This document shows, one piece after another, positions 10,276 to 19,133 of a stretch of DNA of 34,840 nucleotides. A program made the translations under genes and the position numbers. The notes beneath the pieces were generated by a model, which saw nothing but the letters and a program-made list of their open reading frames with translations, was not told where the DNA came from and did no database searches. How positions within the stretch are numbered: position 1 is the first letter of the stretch; each line of letters starts with the position of its first letter. The DNA comes from Candidatus Avitreponema avistercoris (GTDB lineage Bacteria > Spirochaetota > Spirochaetia > Treponematales > Treponemataceae), in the NCBI GenBank assembly GCA_017694555.1, contig JADIMS010000059.1, forward strand, positions 1 through 34,840, read 5' to 3'.

Positions 10276-11005
10276 CGCATTGTGCAGCGCGCTGACGCAT
10301 GCTTCCCATTGTGTGGCTTTTACCGGGGCGGGGGTCAGTACGCTGTCCGGTATCCGGGATTTCCGCGGTAAGAACGGCCTGTATACGACCGGCGGCCCGG
10401 ACGCGGAACGGATGTTTGATCTGGATGTGTTTTTTCAGGATCCGTCGGTGTACTATACCTGTGCGCGGGATTTTATTTACGGACTGGAAGACAAGCAGCC
10501 TTCTGTGGTGCATGAAGTGCTGGCCCGTCTGGAAGCGCGCGGTATTGTGCGTGCGGTCATTACGCAGAATGTAGACTTGCTGCACCAAAAAGCCGGTTCC
10601 GGACAGGTGATTGAGGTTCACGGTTCGCCTTCGGTACACCGCTGCCCGGCGTGCGGCTGGGAGACGGATTTTGCTTTTGCGGCTGCGGAGGTGCGGGCGG
10701 GACGGCTTCCGCGGTGCGCACGCTGTTCCGCCGTGCTGAAACCGGCCATTACGTTTTTCGGGGAAAGTTTGCCTGCGGCGGCGCTGGCCCGGGCGGAACG
10801 GGAGGCTGCTGCGGCCGATTTGCTTTTGGTTCTCGGTTCTTCGCTGACGGTGTATCCTGCCGCCGCGCTGCCGGATTTGACGCTCCGCGGCGGAGGCCGC
10901 GTTGTGGTGGTGAACGACCAGCCGACGCGCGCGGACGCTTCTGCTTTCCTCCGCTTTTCGGATTTACAAACGGTGTTTGACGGACTGTCGCACCGTTTTC
11001 CGTAA
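10238..11005 (+). CDS. Sir2-family NAD-dependent protein deacylase
   Basis: [35 protein letters not shown]...CARC zinc site and [13 protein letters not shown]. Start overlaps the end of the upstream gene. Confidence 0.92.
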   Translation: MPEMKMTDAGKLDALCSALTHASHCVAFTGAGVSTLSGIRDFRGKNGLYTTGGPDAERMFDLDVFFQDPSVYYTCARDFIYGLEDKQPSVVHEVLARLEARGIVRAVITQNVDLLHQKAGSGQVIEVHGSPSVHRCPACGWETDFAFAAAEVRAGRLPRCARCSAVLKPAITFFGESLPAAALARAEREAAAADLLLVLGSSLTVYPAAALPDLTLRGGGRVVVVNDQPTRADASAFLRFSDLQTVFDGLSHRFP

Positions 11006-11025
11006 CGTTTTCGCCGGCTCCGCGG

Positions 11026-11862
11026 ATGAAAAAGACGGATGCGTTCGGCATTTGCGCCGCATTGTTTGTACTTGCCTTTGGATTGCCGCTGCTTCCGCTC
11101 CCTTTGCCGGCCGGCGGACTGCTCTTTTCTTCGCTGTATGTGTGCTGTATCGGCCTGCTTCCGTTTGTGTATGCTGCGGCAAGGCGCATCCCGTGGCGGA
11201 CGTTTTTTCGTGCGGGGAATTTTTCCCTGCGGCTTCTGGCCGGCGCGCTGTTGTGCATGGCCGGCGGCGCGGCTTTTTCCGCAGTGGCGTGGACGGCGTC
11301 TGCCGCTGTTTTCCGGGAAAGCCATGCGGCGCACGAAGCCATGCTGGAAGGATTTTTTACCGGCTATCCTGCGCCGCTGGTGTTTTTTGCCCTGACGGTT
11401 TTGCCCGCGTTTTGCGAAGAAGTGTTCTTCCGCGGTTTTGTCCTGCGCAGCCTGCGCCGCTTTCCGGACCTGCCTGCGCGCCGTTTCCGGGATGAAGCGC
11501 CTGCGGTTGTGGCCTGCGCGCTGCTGTTTGCCCTGGCGCACATGGATCTTTCCCGGTTTCTGCCGGCCTTTATATCCGGACTTGTCCTTTCGTATACCGC
11601 CTGCCTGACCAATTCACTGGTTCTGCCTGCCGCGATGCATTTTTTCTACAATGCCGGCGTACTTTTTTTATCCTGGTTTCCGCTTTCGCCGGACGATTTG
11701 GCTGTATCCGGGCTGCTGATGGAATTTCCCCGTGAGTTTTTGCTGGCAGTGGCGCAGGCGGCCCTCCCCGCGGCTTGTGCCGGCGGCGGGCTGCTGTATT
11801 TTTGCGGTCTGCGTCTGATCCGGCGCGGGATGGCCGGACGGCGGCACAGGACTTCTGCTTGA
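11026..11862 (+). CDS. CPBP family intramembrane metalloprotease
   Basis: Multi-TM protein with EEVFFRGFVL and a downstream FALAHMD motif, typical of the CPBP/abortive-infection-like family. Confidence 0.85.
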   Translation: MKKTDAFGICAALFVLAFGLPLLPLPLPAGGLLFSSLYVCCIGLLPFVYAAARRIPWRTFFRAGNFSLRLLAGALLCMAGGAAFSAVAWTASAAVFRESHAAHEAMLEGFFTGYPAPLVFFALTVLPAFCEEVFFRGFVLRSLRRFPDLPARRFRDEAPAVVACALLFALAHMDLSRFLPAFISGLVLSYTACLTNSLVLPAAMHFFYNAGVLFLSWFPLSPDDLAVSGLLMEFPREFLLAVAQAALPAACAGGGLLYFCGLRLIRRGMAGRRHRTSA

Positions 11863-11942
11863 AAATTTCCTGTTTCCCTTTATAATCTGCCTTTGCGCGG
11901 CTGTTCCGGGATTCCCGGCATATATCCGCGCGGAGAGTAAAT

Positions 11943-13289
11943 ATGGCAGAACCGCATACGCAGTCCAACGAACTCGCTTTTTTTACATCGGCTAAACCCG
12001 TGCGCCTGTTTTTCCGCATGGCGCTTCCCGGCGCGGTCAGTATGGTTGCGTCCGTGCTCTACCAGTTTCTGGACGGAATTTTCGTCGGACGGATTCTGGG
12101 CGCCGAAGCGTTTGCCGCGCTGAACCTTGCTTTTCCGTTTGTCATCATCAACTTTGCGATTGCCGATTTGGTGGGCGTGGGATCCGCCGTCCCTATTTCG
12201 ATTTGTCTCGGGCGTCAGGAAAATGCGGAAGCCGACAATATTTTTTCCTGCGCCTGTATCCTGATTGTGGCTTCCGGCGCAGTACTGGGCGCGGCGTTGT
12301 ATGCGGGCGCCCCGCTGTTTATGCGTCTTTTGGGTGCGGAAGGGGGATTCGCCGCGCGCGCAGCGGAGTACCTGCGGGTGTACGCGCTGTGTTCCCCGGT
12401 GACCACGATTGTCTTTGCGATGGACAATTACCTGAAAATCTGCGGGCGCGTCAAAACCAGTATGGCGCTCAATATCGTGATGTCGTTCCTCGGCGCAGGA
12501 CTGGAATTCCTGTTTCTGTTTGTATTCGGGACCGGCATTTGGGGCGCGGCGGCGGCAACCTGTCTTTCCATGATGGTTTGCGCCGTTCTGGCCGTGATTC
12601 CGTTTGCGCGCAGGAAGATGCAGCTGCGGTTCCGTCTGCCGCATTTTTCGCGGCGGATTGTGGCGCGCATCCTGTCCTGCGGTACGCCGACATTTCTTTC
12701 CAATATTTCCGGCCGCATCACATCCATCCTGATGAATCTGCTTTTGGTGCGCCTGGGCGGCGCCCCGGCGGTTTCCATTTACGGTATGCTGATGTACGCA
12801 GACGGATTTGTGATTTCCCTGCTGTACGGCTCCATCGACTCGGTGCAGCCCGCCGTCGGGTACAATTACGGCGCCGGGCGGCGGGACCGTGTACGCGCCA
12901 TCGAAGCCTGCTGTTTCACGGCGGCCGGCGTGCTTTCGGTGGTTCTGGCTGCCGTGCTGTTTTTGTTCCCGGAAGCCATCACCGCGCTTTTTCTGGAAGA
13001 CGCAGCCGGCGCTTTCCGGGCAGAAGCGGCGGCGGCCATGCGGATTTTCAGCCTGACGTACCTGAGCCGCTGGTTTTCATTCACTACGCAAAGTTATATG
13101 CTGGCAATCGGCAAATCCGCGCCGGCTTCGGGTATTTCCGTCGCTACCGCTTTTGTGTTTCCGGTGATCCTGCTGGCGGCGTTTTATCCCGCCGGGCTTA
13201 CCGGAATCTGGCTGAACTTTCCGTCCACGGCGTTCCTGGCGGCGCTGCTTTCGGCAGCCGTTCTTATCCGGGAGCGGCGGCGCGGCTGA
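11943..13289 (+). CDS. MATE family efflux transporter
   Basis: 12-TM-like protein with PGAVSMVASVLYQFLDGIFVGRILG and a repeat half organisation. Confidence 0.88.
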   Translation: MAEPHTQSNELAFFTSAKPVRLFFRMALPGAVSMVASVLYQFLDGIFVGRILGAEAFAALNLAFPFVIINFAIADLVGVGSAVPISICLGRQENAEADNIFSCACILIVASGAVLGAALYAGAPLFMRLLGAEGGFAARAAEYLRVYALCSPVTTIVFAMDNYLKICGRVKTSMALNIVMSFLGAGLEFLFLFVFGTGIWGAAAATCLSMMVCAVLAVIPFARRKMQLRFRLPHFSRRIVARILSCGTPTFLSNISGRITSILMNLLLVRLGGAPAVSIYGMLMYADGFVISLLYGSIDSVQPAVGYNYGAGRRDRVRAIEACCFTAAGVLSVVLAAVLFLFPEAITALFLEDAAGAFRAEAAAAMRIFSLTYLSRWFSFTTQSYMLAIGKSAPASGISVATAFVFPVILLAAFYPAGLTGIWLNFPSTAFLAALLSAAVLIRERRRG

Positions 13290-13412
13290 GTTCCCGCTTC
13301 CGGGATGCATTTCCTCAAGTTCCGGCGTGCGGTGCGGTTGACGGCGGGCGGCGGATTTTATTACTTTTCAATATGTACGTAGAAAAAATGTAGAAAAATA
13401 ACGGAGGTCTAC

Positions 13413-15410
13413 ATGGCAACCTATCAGTTTCAGACGGAAGTGAATCAGCTTTTGACGCTGATTATCCACTCCCTGTATTCCAACCGGGAAATCTTTTTGC
13501 GGGAGATTGTCTCCAACGCTTCCGACGCCCTGGACAAACTGAAATATCTGACCCTTTCGGACGATGCGTACAAGAGCGTGCCTTTTGCGCCGCGCATCGA
13601 TATTGCATTTGATGAAAACGCAAAGACGCTGACCGTCCGCGACACCGGAGTCGGCATGAATGACCAGGACATTATCGCCAACCTCGGCACCATCGCGCGT
13701 TCGGGAACAAAAGCCTTTTTGGAAAAACTTTCCGCCGGAGACAAGAAAGACTCCAACTTGATCGGCCAGTTCGGCGTGGGTTTTTACTCCGCGTTTATGG
13801 TCTCTTCCAAAATCGAGGTGGTTTCCAAGAAAGCCGGCGAATCCAAAGTGTGGAAGTGGGTGTCCGACGGCAAAGGCTCCTATGATCTGGAAGAAGCCGG
13901 AGACAGTGCGTTCCCGCTCTTGGACGGCGTGCCCGAAGGATCCAACGGCACGGCGGTGGTGATGTACCTGAATGACGATGACAAGGAATTCGCTTCCCGC
14001 TGGAAAATCGAAGACATCATCAAACGGTATTCCGACCACATTGCGTTCCCGATTTACCTGCACTACACGAAAAACGAATACGACGACAAAGGCAAGGTGA
14101 AAAAAAGCGAACCGGCTTCGGAGCAGATTAACGACGCAAGCGCGCTGTGGCAGAAACCCAAGTCTGAACTGAAAGAAGAGGATTACGTTTCTTTCTATAA
14201 GTCTTTGTCGCACGATTCCGAAGATCCGCTGCTGTATGTGCACACCAAGGCGGAAGGAACGCAGGAATACACGACGTTGTTTTATGTTCCGGCGCGCGCG
14301 CCGTTCGACATGTACCATGCGGATTACAAACCCGGCGTCAAGCTGTTCGTAAAGCGGGTATTCATCACCGACGACGACAAAGAGCTTCTGCCGGTGTACC
14401 TCCGTTTTGTGCGCGGCATCATTGACAGCGAGGATTTGCCGCTTAACGTGAGCCGGGAAATCCTGCAGCAGAACCGCGTGCTTTCCGCCATTCAGGGCGC
14501 TTCGGTGAAAAAACTGCTCGGCGAATTCAAAAAGCTGGCGGAAGGCGATCCGGAGAAATATAACCGTTTTGTGGCGGAATACAACCGGCCGCTGAAAGAA
14601 GGCCTGTACAGCGATTACGCGCACCGCGACGATCTGGCTGAACTTGTACGGTTTAAAACCACGGCCGAACTGCCCAAGCTGCAAAAGAAAGTAACGGTGA
14701 AAGATGCGGAATCCGGCGACGGCGCTTCCGCGGAAAAAATCGAGGAAGCGGAAAACCCGTGGACCGGACTTGCCGGCTACGTTTCCCGGATGAAAGAAGG
14801 GCAGAAAGCCATTTATTACATCACCGGCGGCGATGAAAAAACGCTGCGGCAGTCCCCGCTTCTGGAAGCGTACAAGGCCAAGGGCTTTGAAGTGCTCATC
14901 ATGGATGATGAGATTGACGACATCGTGATTCCTGCCCTCGGCAAGTATAAGGACTGGGAACTGAAAGCGGTAAACCGCGCCGGAAGCGACGACGAGCTTG
15001 CGGACGGCGACACGGACAAAAAAGCGGAAAAGAACAAAGAGAAAGAACTGAAGGATGTGGTGGAAGCCGTGAAGAAGTCGCTGGGCGACCGGGTGAAGGA
15101 TGTGCGCCTTTCCCGCCGGCTTTCCGATTCCCCCTGCTGTATTGTTGTGGACGAGAACGATCCCAGTCTGCAAATGGAACGGATGATGAAAGCGATGGGA
15201 CAAAAAGGGTTTGCGGAAGTCAAGCCGATTTTGGAACTGAACGGGGATCATCCGCTGGTGCTGCGGCTGAAGGGGCTTTCGGATCAGGAGCAGGTGGACG
15301 ATATTTCTTCCGTGCTGCTTGACCAGGCGCTGCTGGTGGACGGCGGCGAACTGAAGGATCCGGCAGATTTTGTGAAGCGCATGAACCGTCTGCTTGCGCC
15401 CGGCGCCTGA
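13413..15410 (+). CDS. htpG: Molecular chaperone HtpG (Hsp90)
   Basis: FQTEVNQLLTLIIHSLYSNREIFLREIVSNASDALDKL, IGQFGVGFYSAFMV and NVSREILQQNRVL. Confidence 0.97.
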   Translation: MATYQFQTEVNQLLTLIIHSLYSNREIFLREIVSNASDALDKLKYLTLSDDAYKSVPFAPRIDIAFDENAKTLTVRDTGVGMNDQDIIANLGTIARSGTKAFLEKLSAGDKKDSNLIGQFGVGFYSAFMVSSKIEVVSKKAGESKVWKWVSDGKGSYDLEEAGDSAFPLLDGVPEGSNGTAVVMYLNDDDKEFASRWKIEDIIKRYSDHIAFPIYLHYTKNEYDDKGKVKKSEPASEQINDASALWQKPKSELKEEDYVSFYKSLSHDSEDPLLYVHTKAEGTQEYTTLFYVPARAPFDMYHADYKPGVKLFVKRVFITDDDKELLPVYLRFVRGIIDSEDLPLNVSREILQQNRVLSAIQGASVKKLLGEFKKLAEGDPEKYNRFVAEYNRPLKEGLYSDYAHRDDLAELVRFKTTAELPKLQKKVTVKDAESGDGASAEKIEEAENPWTGLAGYVSRMKEGQKAIYYITGGDEKTLRQSPLLEAYKAKGFEVLIMDDEIDDIVIPALGKYKDWELKAVNRAGSDDELADGDTDKKAEKNKEKELKDVVEAVKKSLGDRVKDVRLSRRLSDSPCCIVVDENDPSLQMERMMKAMGQKGFAEVKPILELNGDHPLVLRLKGLSDQEQVDDISSVLLDQALLVDGGELKDPADFVKRMNRLLAPGA

Positions 15411-15439
15411 AGCCGGTTCCGGATTACAGCGGCAACCCC

Positions 15440-16432
15440 ATGTGCAGCGGATTTACGCCGGACAGATGGCTTTCCGCCTGTTCGCTTTGTCCCCGCGCGT
15501 GCGGCGCTTCCCGTGCGGAAGCCGTCGCTTCCGCGTTTTGCGGGGAAGCGGCAGACCTGCGGCTGGCGTGGGCCGGCCTGCATTTCGGGGAAGAGCCGCC
15601 GGTAACGGGCGCAGGCGGTTCCGGTACGGTATTTGTAACCGGCTGCAATTTGCGCTGTTCGTTCTGCCAGAACCGGCAGATTTCGCAGGAAGGTATGGGC
15701 GCGCCGGTTTCCCGCGGCGCCTTTGCCGGGATCTGCCTTGCGCTGGAAAAAGCCGGCGCTGAAAATATCAACATTGTGACCGGAAGCCACGCGGTTCCTG
15801 CGCTGGCGGACGGATTGCGGGAAGCCCGGGAGAGGGGGCTTTCCGTTCCCGTTTTATGGAATTCATCCGCCTATGAATCCGTAACTACACTGCGCCGGCT
15901 GGAAGGGCTGGTTTCCGTGTGGCTGCCGGATTTTAAATCGATGGATGCGGATTTTTCCGCCGCCGTTTTCCGCGCGCGGGATTATCCGCAGCGTGCGGCT
16001 GAAGCGCTGCTGTACATGGCGGAAACTTCCCCGCTGTCTTTCGGCCCGGCGCGCTCCGGCAGTACGGAAGTGCTGCGTTCCGGCGTGATTGTGCGCCATC
16101 TTGCGCTCCCCGGCAGGCTTGCGGATACGGAAAGCGTGCTGCGCTGGTATAAGGAAAACCTGGACGGCCGGGCGCTGCTTTCGCTGATGACGCAGTACAC
16201 CCCGATTCCCGGCAGTCCTGCCGTACCGTTCCCGGACCGCTTTACGGAACAGGAAGAATACGGCAGCCTGCTTGCCTTTTTGGAGCAGCTGGATATCGGG
16301 GACGGTTTTTTGCAGGAGCTGAACCCGGATGACGAATGGCTCCCGGATTTTTCGCGGGAGCAGCCGTTTTCTTCGGATTTGGCCCGGCCGGTCTGGCACT
16401 GGAAAACCGGCTTTCTCCCGGCTGTACGCTGA
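15440..16432 (+). CDS. Radical SAM protein, PflA/PflX-like
   Basis: GTVFVTGCNLRCSFCQNRQIS cluster motif and the LMTQYTPIPG C-terminal block. Confidence 0.85.
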   Translation: MCSGFTPDRWLSACSLCPRACGASRAEAVASAFCGEAADLRLAWAGLHFGEEPPVTGAGGSGTVFVTGCNLRCSFCQNRQISQEGMGAPVSRGAFAGICLALEKAGAENINIVTGSHAVPALADGLREARERGLSVPVLWNSSAYESVTTLRRLEGLVSVWLPDFKSMDADFSAAVFRARDYPQRAAEALLYMAETSPLSFGPARSGSTEVLRSGVIVRHLALPGRLADTESVLRWYKENLDGRALLSLMTQYTPIPGSPAVPFPDRFTEQEEYGSLLAFLEQLDIGDGFLQELNPDDEWLPDFSREQPFSSDLARPVWHWKTGFLPAVR

Positions 16433-16442
16433 ACCGCCTGTA

Positions 16443-16472
16443 CGCGGAAACGGCTGCGCCGCCGTTTCCGCG
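16443..16472. terminator. Hairpin between convergent genes
   Basis: Perfect 12-bp stem CGCGGAAACGGC / GCCGTTTCCGCG with a 6-nt loop, between the stops of two convergent genes. No U tract. Confidence 0.45.
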
Positions 16473-16486
16473 GCCGCCGTTCTGTG

Positions 16487-18256
16487 CTATCCGGCGGTGT
16501 AAACCGTTTTTCCGTCCTTAATTGTATGCAGCACGCGCAGGCTGCGCAGTTCCTCTCCGCTTACCGTGAGCGGATTTCCGTCCAGTACCGTAAGATCCGC
16601 GCGTTTACCCGGCTCAAGTGTCCCCTTGGAATCCTCTTCCCAGATTTCCCATGCGCCGTGCACGGTAACGGCTTTCAGCGCATCGTACACGGAAACTTTT
16701 TCGTCTTCGGCAAACTGTACGCCGTTTTTGGTAATCCGCGCGGCGGCACACCAGATGGTTTCCAGCATATCCGGCGGAATGACCGGCGTGTCCTGATGGA
16801 ACGTGTAGGGCAGTCCGGCTTTCCGCGCGCTGTTCACCGCGCTGATGTGCGAAGCGCGCTCCATTCCCAGATTTTCGATGTGGACGTCGCCCCAGTGCCA
16901 GATGTGCGCCGGGAACATCGAAGGCAGGATGCCGGTTTCCGCCATTTCCCGGAACTGCTCCGGACGGATGACCTGCGTATGAATCATGACCGGGCGGGTT
17001 TCTGCGCGCGCCGGTTTTCCCCCGTTCTGTTCTGCAAGGGCCTGCCGGAAAGCGCGGATGTATTGCGCGGCTGCGGCATCCCCGTTGCAATGCGCATGGA
17101 GGCTGATGCCTTCTGCAAGGCTGCGCGCCGCAAATGCCTGCACTTCTTCATCTTTATAGACCGGATACCCGCAATAATCCGGGGCGGAACCGTTTTGCGG
17201 CAGGTACGGCTCGGAAAGCCATGCGGTTCTTCCCTGCGGGGAGCCGTCCAGGAAAATCTTATATCCGCCCAGCTTGAAATGGCTGCGGTAGACGTTGTGC
17301 ATATCCGCGTGTTCCGCCAGCAGATGTGAAGCGTCTTTCATGTCTGCATACCCGACAACGTCGATTTGCAGCACGCCGCTTTCCGCAGCTTCCTGCAGGA
17401 TGGCGAATTCCTTTTCAAAAATCCGCGCGTCCTGCGTGGTGGTGATGCCGTAGCGGAAGTACGCGTTCTGTGCCCGTGCGATCAGGTCGTTCATGCTGAC
17501 CTGCGGCATCTGCGTTTTGCCGGCGCATTCCATAAAGGCTTTTTCTTCCACATAGCCGTCCGGTTCGGAAGAGCCGGGTTCGCGTCCGATCCGTCCGCCC
17601 TGTGGGTCCGGCGTGGCGGCCGTGATGCCGCATACTTCCAGGGCTTTGGAATTGAGTACGCCCATGTGTCCGGATGCGTGGGTGATGGAAACCGGAATTT
17701 CCGCGGAAATCCGGTCCAGCACTTCTTTTGTGGGATGGCGGCGGCCGGGCAGGTTGTTGTTGTCATAGCCGAATCCGACGAGCCAGTCGCCTTCCTGCAT
17801 TTTATCCGCATTATCTTTGAGGAAAGCCTGCATGACCGCCACGATTTCATCGTCCGTCGTGACGTCCCCCAGCTGCGCGATGGCGAGCGTCTGCGCATAG
17901 GAGGTGATATGGCTGTGCCCGTCGATAAAGCCGGGCAGCAGGGTTTTTCCTTCCAGATCGATCCGGCGCGCGGAGGACGACGCCTGCGCTCCGGTTTCCG
18001 CAAGCGTTCCCACGGCGGCGATTTTCCCGTCCCGGATGAGCAGCGCTTCCGCCGTTACGGGCGATCCGTCCGGGTTACCGGTCATGGTGAGGATATTGCC
18101 GCCGGACAGAAGTACTTCCCCCTGCCCGGTAAGCGCGGAGAGATCCTGCACGGTGTTTCCGGATTCCTGCGTGCCGCCTGCCTGCCGGCAGGCAGTTGCA
18201 GCCAGAAGGCAAAGCGTGCAGAGCAGCGCGGCCGTTGTTGCATAGGGATTTTTCAT
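16487..18256 (-). CDS. Amidohydrolase family lipoprotein (YtcJ-like)
   Basis: FIDGHSHIT metal motif, LHAHCNGDAA, C-terminal GKRADLTVLDGNP; lipobox LAATAC after a signal peptide; AAGGAGG precedes ATG 18256. Confidence 0.9.
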   Translation of the reverse strand: MKNPYATTAALLCTLCLLAATACRQAGGTQESGNTVQDLSALTGQGEVLLSGGNILTMTGNPDGSPVTAEALLIRDGKIAAVGTLAETGAQASSSARRIDLEGKTLLPGFIDGHSHITSYAQTLAIAQLGDVTTDDEIVAVMQAFLKDNADKMQEGDWLVGFGYDNNNLPGRRHPTKEVLDRISAEIPVSITHASGHMGVLNSKALEVCGITAATPDPQGGRIGREPGSSEPDGYVEEKAFMECAGKTQMPQVSMNDLIARAQNAYFRYGITTTQDARIFEKEFAILQEAAESGVLQIDVVGYADMKDASHLLAEHADMHNVYRSHFKLGGYKIFLDGSPQGRTAWLSEPYLPQNGSAPDYCGYPVYKDEEVQAFAARSLAEGISLHAHCNGDAAAAQYIRAFRQALAEQNGGKPARAETRPVMIHTQVIRPEQFREMAETGILPSMFPAHIWHWGDVHIENLGMERASHISAVNSARKAGLPYTFHQDTPVIPPDMLETIWCAAARITKNGVQFAEDEKVSVYDALKAVTVHGAWEIWEEDSKGTLEPGKRADLTVLDGNPLTVSGEELRSLRVLHTIKDGKTVYTAG

Positions 18257-18360
18257 GTATTCCTCCTTCTTTGCTTTGATTCTTCTATAGTATAGTTGCT
18301 TCAATTCTTTCATTGTACAGCCTGTTCAGCGCACATCCGGCGCCTGTATATTGCGCCTTT

Positions 18361-18461
18361 TCCCCGGGACATACAAGAGGGCTGCCTCTATCCGCGCCGG
18401 AGGCATGATTTGCTTAGCGGTAAGGGTGGAAAACCGTCGGCGCCATTGTATGTTCCGGGGA
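18361..18461 (+). ncRNA. Candidate structured RNA element, class not recognised
   Basis: TCCCCGGGACATACAA (18361-18376) pairs with TTGTATGTTCCGGGGA (18446-18461) over 16 bp (one G.U). Internal hairpins GAGG/CCTC and GCGCCG/CGGCGC. Confidence 0.35.
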
Positions 18462-18939
18462 GACGCACTGTTAAGCGCCGGCGTCCGCGGGCGGGCATTG
18501 CTTCGCTGAATCTAAGACTGCACCATAAGACGAATCACCCTTATAGCGTCTTTCCGGCGTGTGCCTGGCCCGCCCATATGCGCCGTCCTCTTGCACGGCC
18601 GCGGATCGTGTGCTAAAATGTCCTTATCATACGCGGTTTTTCCGCGCGGAACCGGTCAGCTGTTCCGGCAGCGGCTGGATTCGGGCTGTATTTCTTTTAT
18701 TTTCCGCTTCCTGCGGAAATGTCCTGCCGTGCCCGCATGGCTGTACAGACGCAAAAAAACGCCCGCCCTGTCCGGCAGTCCGTCTGCCTTCCGGGTCCGC
18801 CGTCCCGTCCCGCCCGGGTTTCCCCGGTTTTACCTGAAACGGTTTTCATTGCCACGCCGCCGTGCGCTGCCCGCGGTATTGTTTCCATAAAGCATATATT
18901 CCATACCGTAATAGCTGTTTGTTATTGCAGCGTGCAGCA

Positions 18940-19064
18940 TAAGCCTGTCCGGAGAATGCTGTAAGCCTTGCAGGAGAATATTCTAAGGCTTACAGGAAAA
19001 TGTTCTAAGCTTATCAGCAAAATATTCCAAGCTTATCCGGAGAATGTTCCAAGCTTATCCGGAG
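18940..19064. repeat. 22-bp tandem repeat array, about 5.7 degenerate units
   Basis: Units at 18940, 18962, 18984, 19006, 19028 and a partial at 19050, consensus near TAAGCTTATCCGGAGAATGTTC. Confidence 0.9.
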
Positions 19065-19133
19065 GCGCGGCCGGGCTGTTTCGCGGTGAGGCGGAAAGCC
19101 GGACGGCGTGATTGGCAGGATAAAATAAGAATG

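Noticed and set aside
13368-15251. 627 aa minus-strand ORF
   Set aside because: Antisense to htpG with no recognisable motif.
16484-18295. Two plus-strand ORFs (16484..17329 and 17366..18295)
   Set aside because: Antisense to the amidohydrolase, which has a lipobox, metal motifs and a good ribosome binding site.
18618-18890. 90-109 aa ORFs in the gap before the repeats
   Set aside because: Pro/Arg-rich translation with no motif or ribosome binding site; more consistent with non-coding DNA.
18940-19064. CRISPR array
   Set aside because: Repeats are directly head-to-tail without spacers and no cas genes are present.
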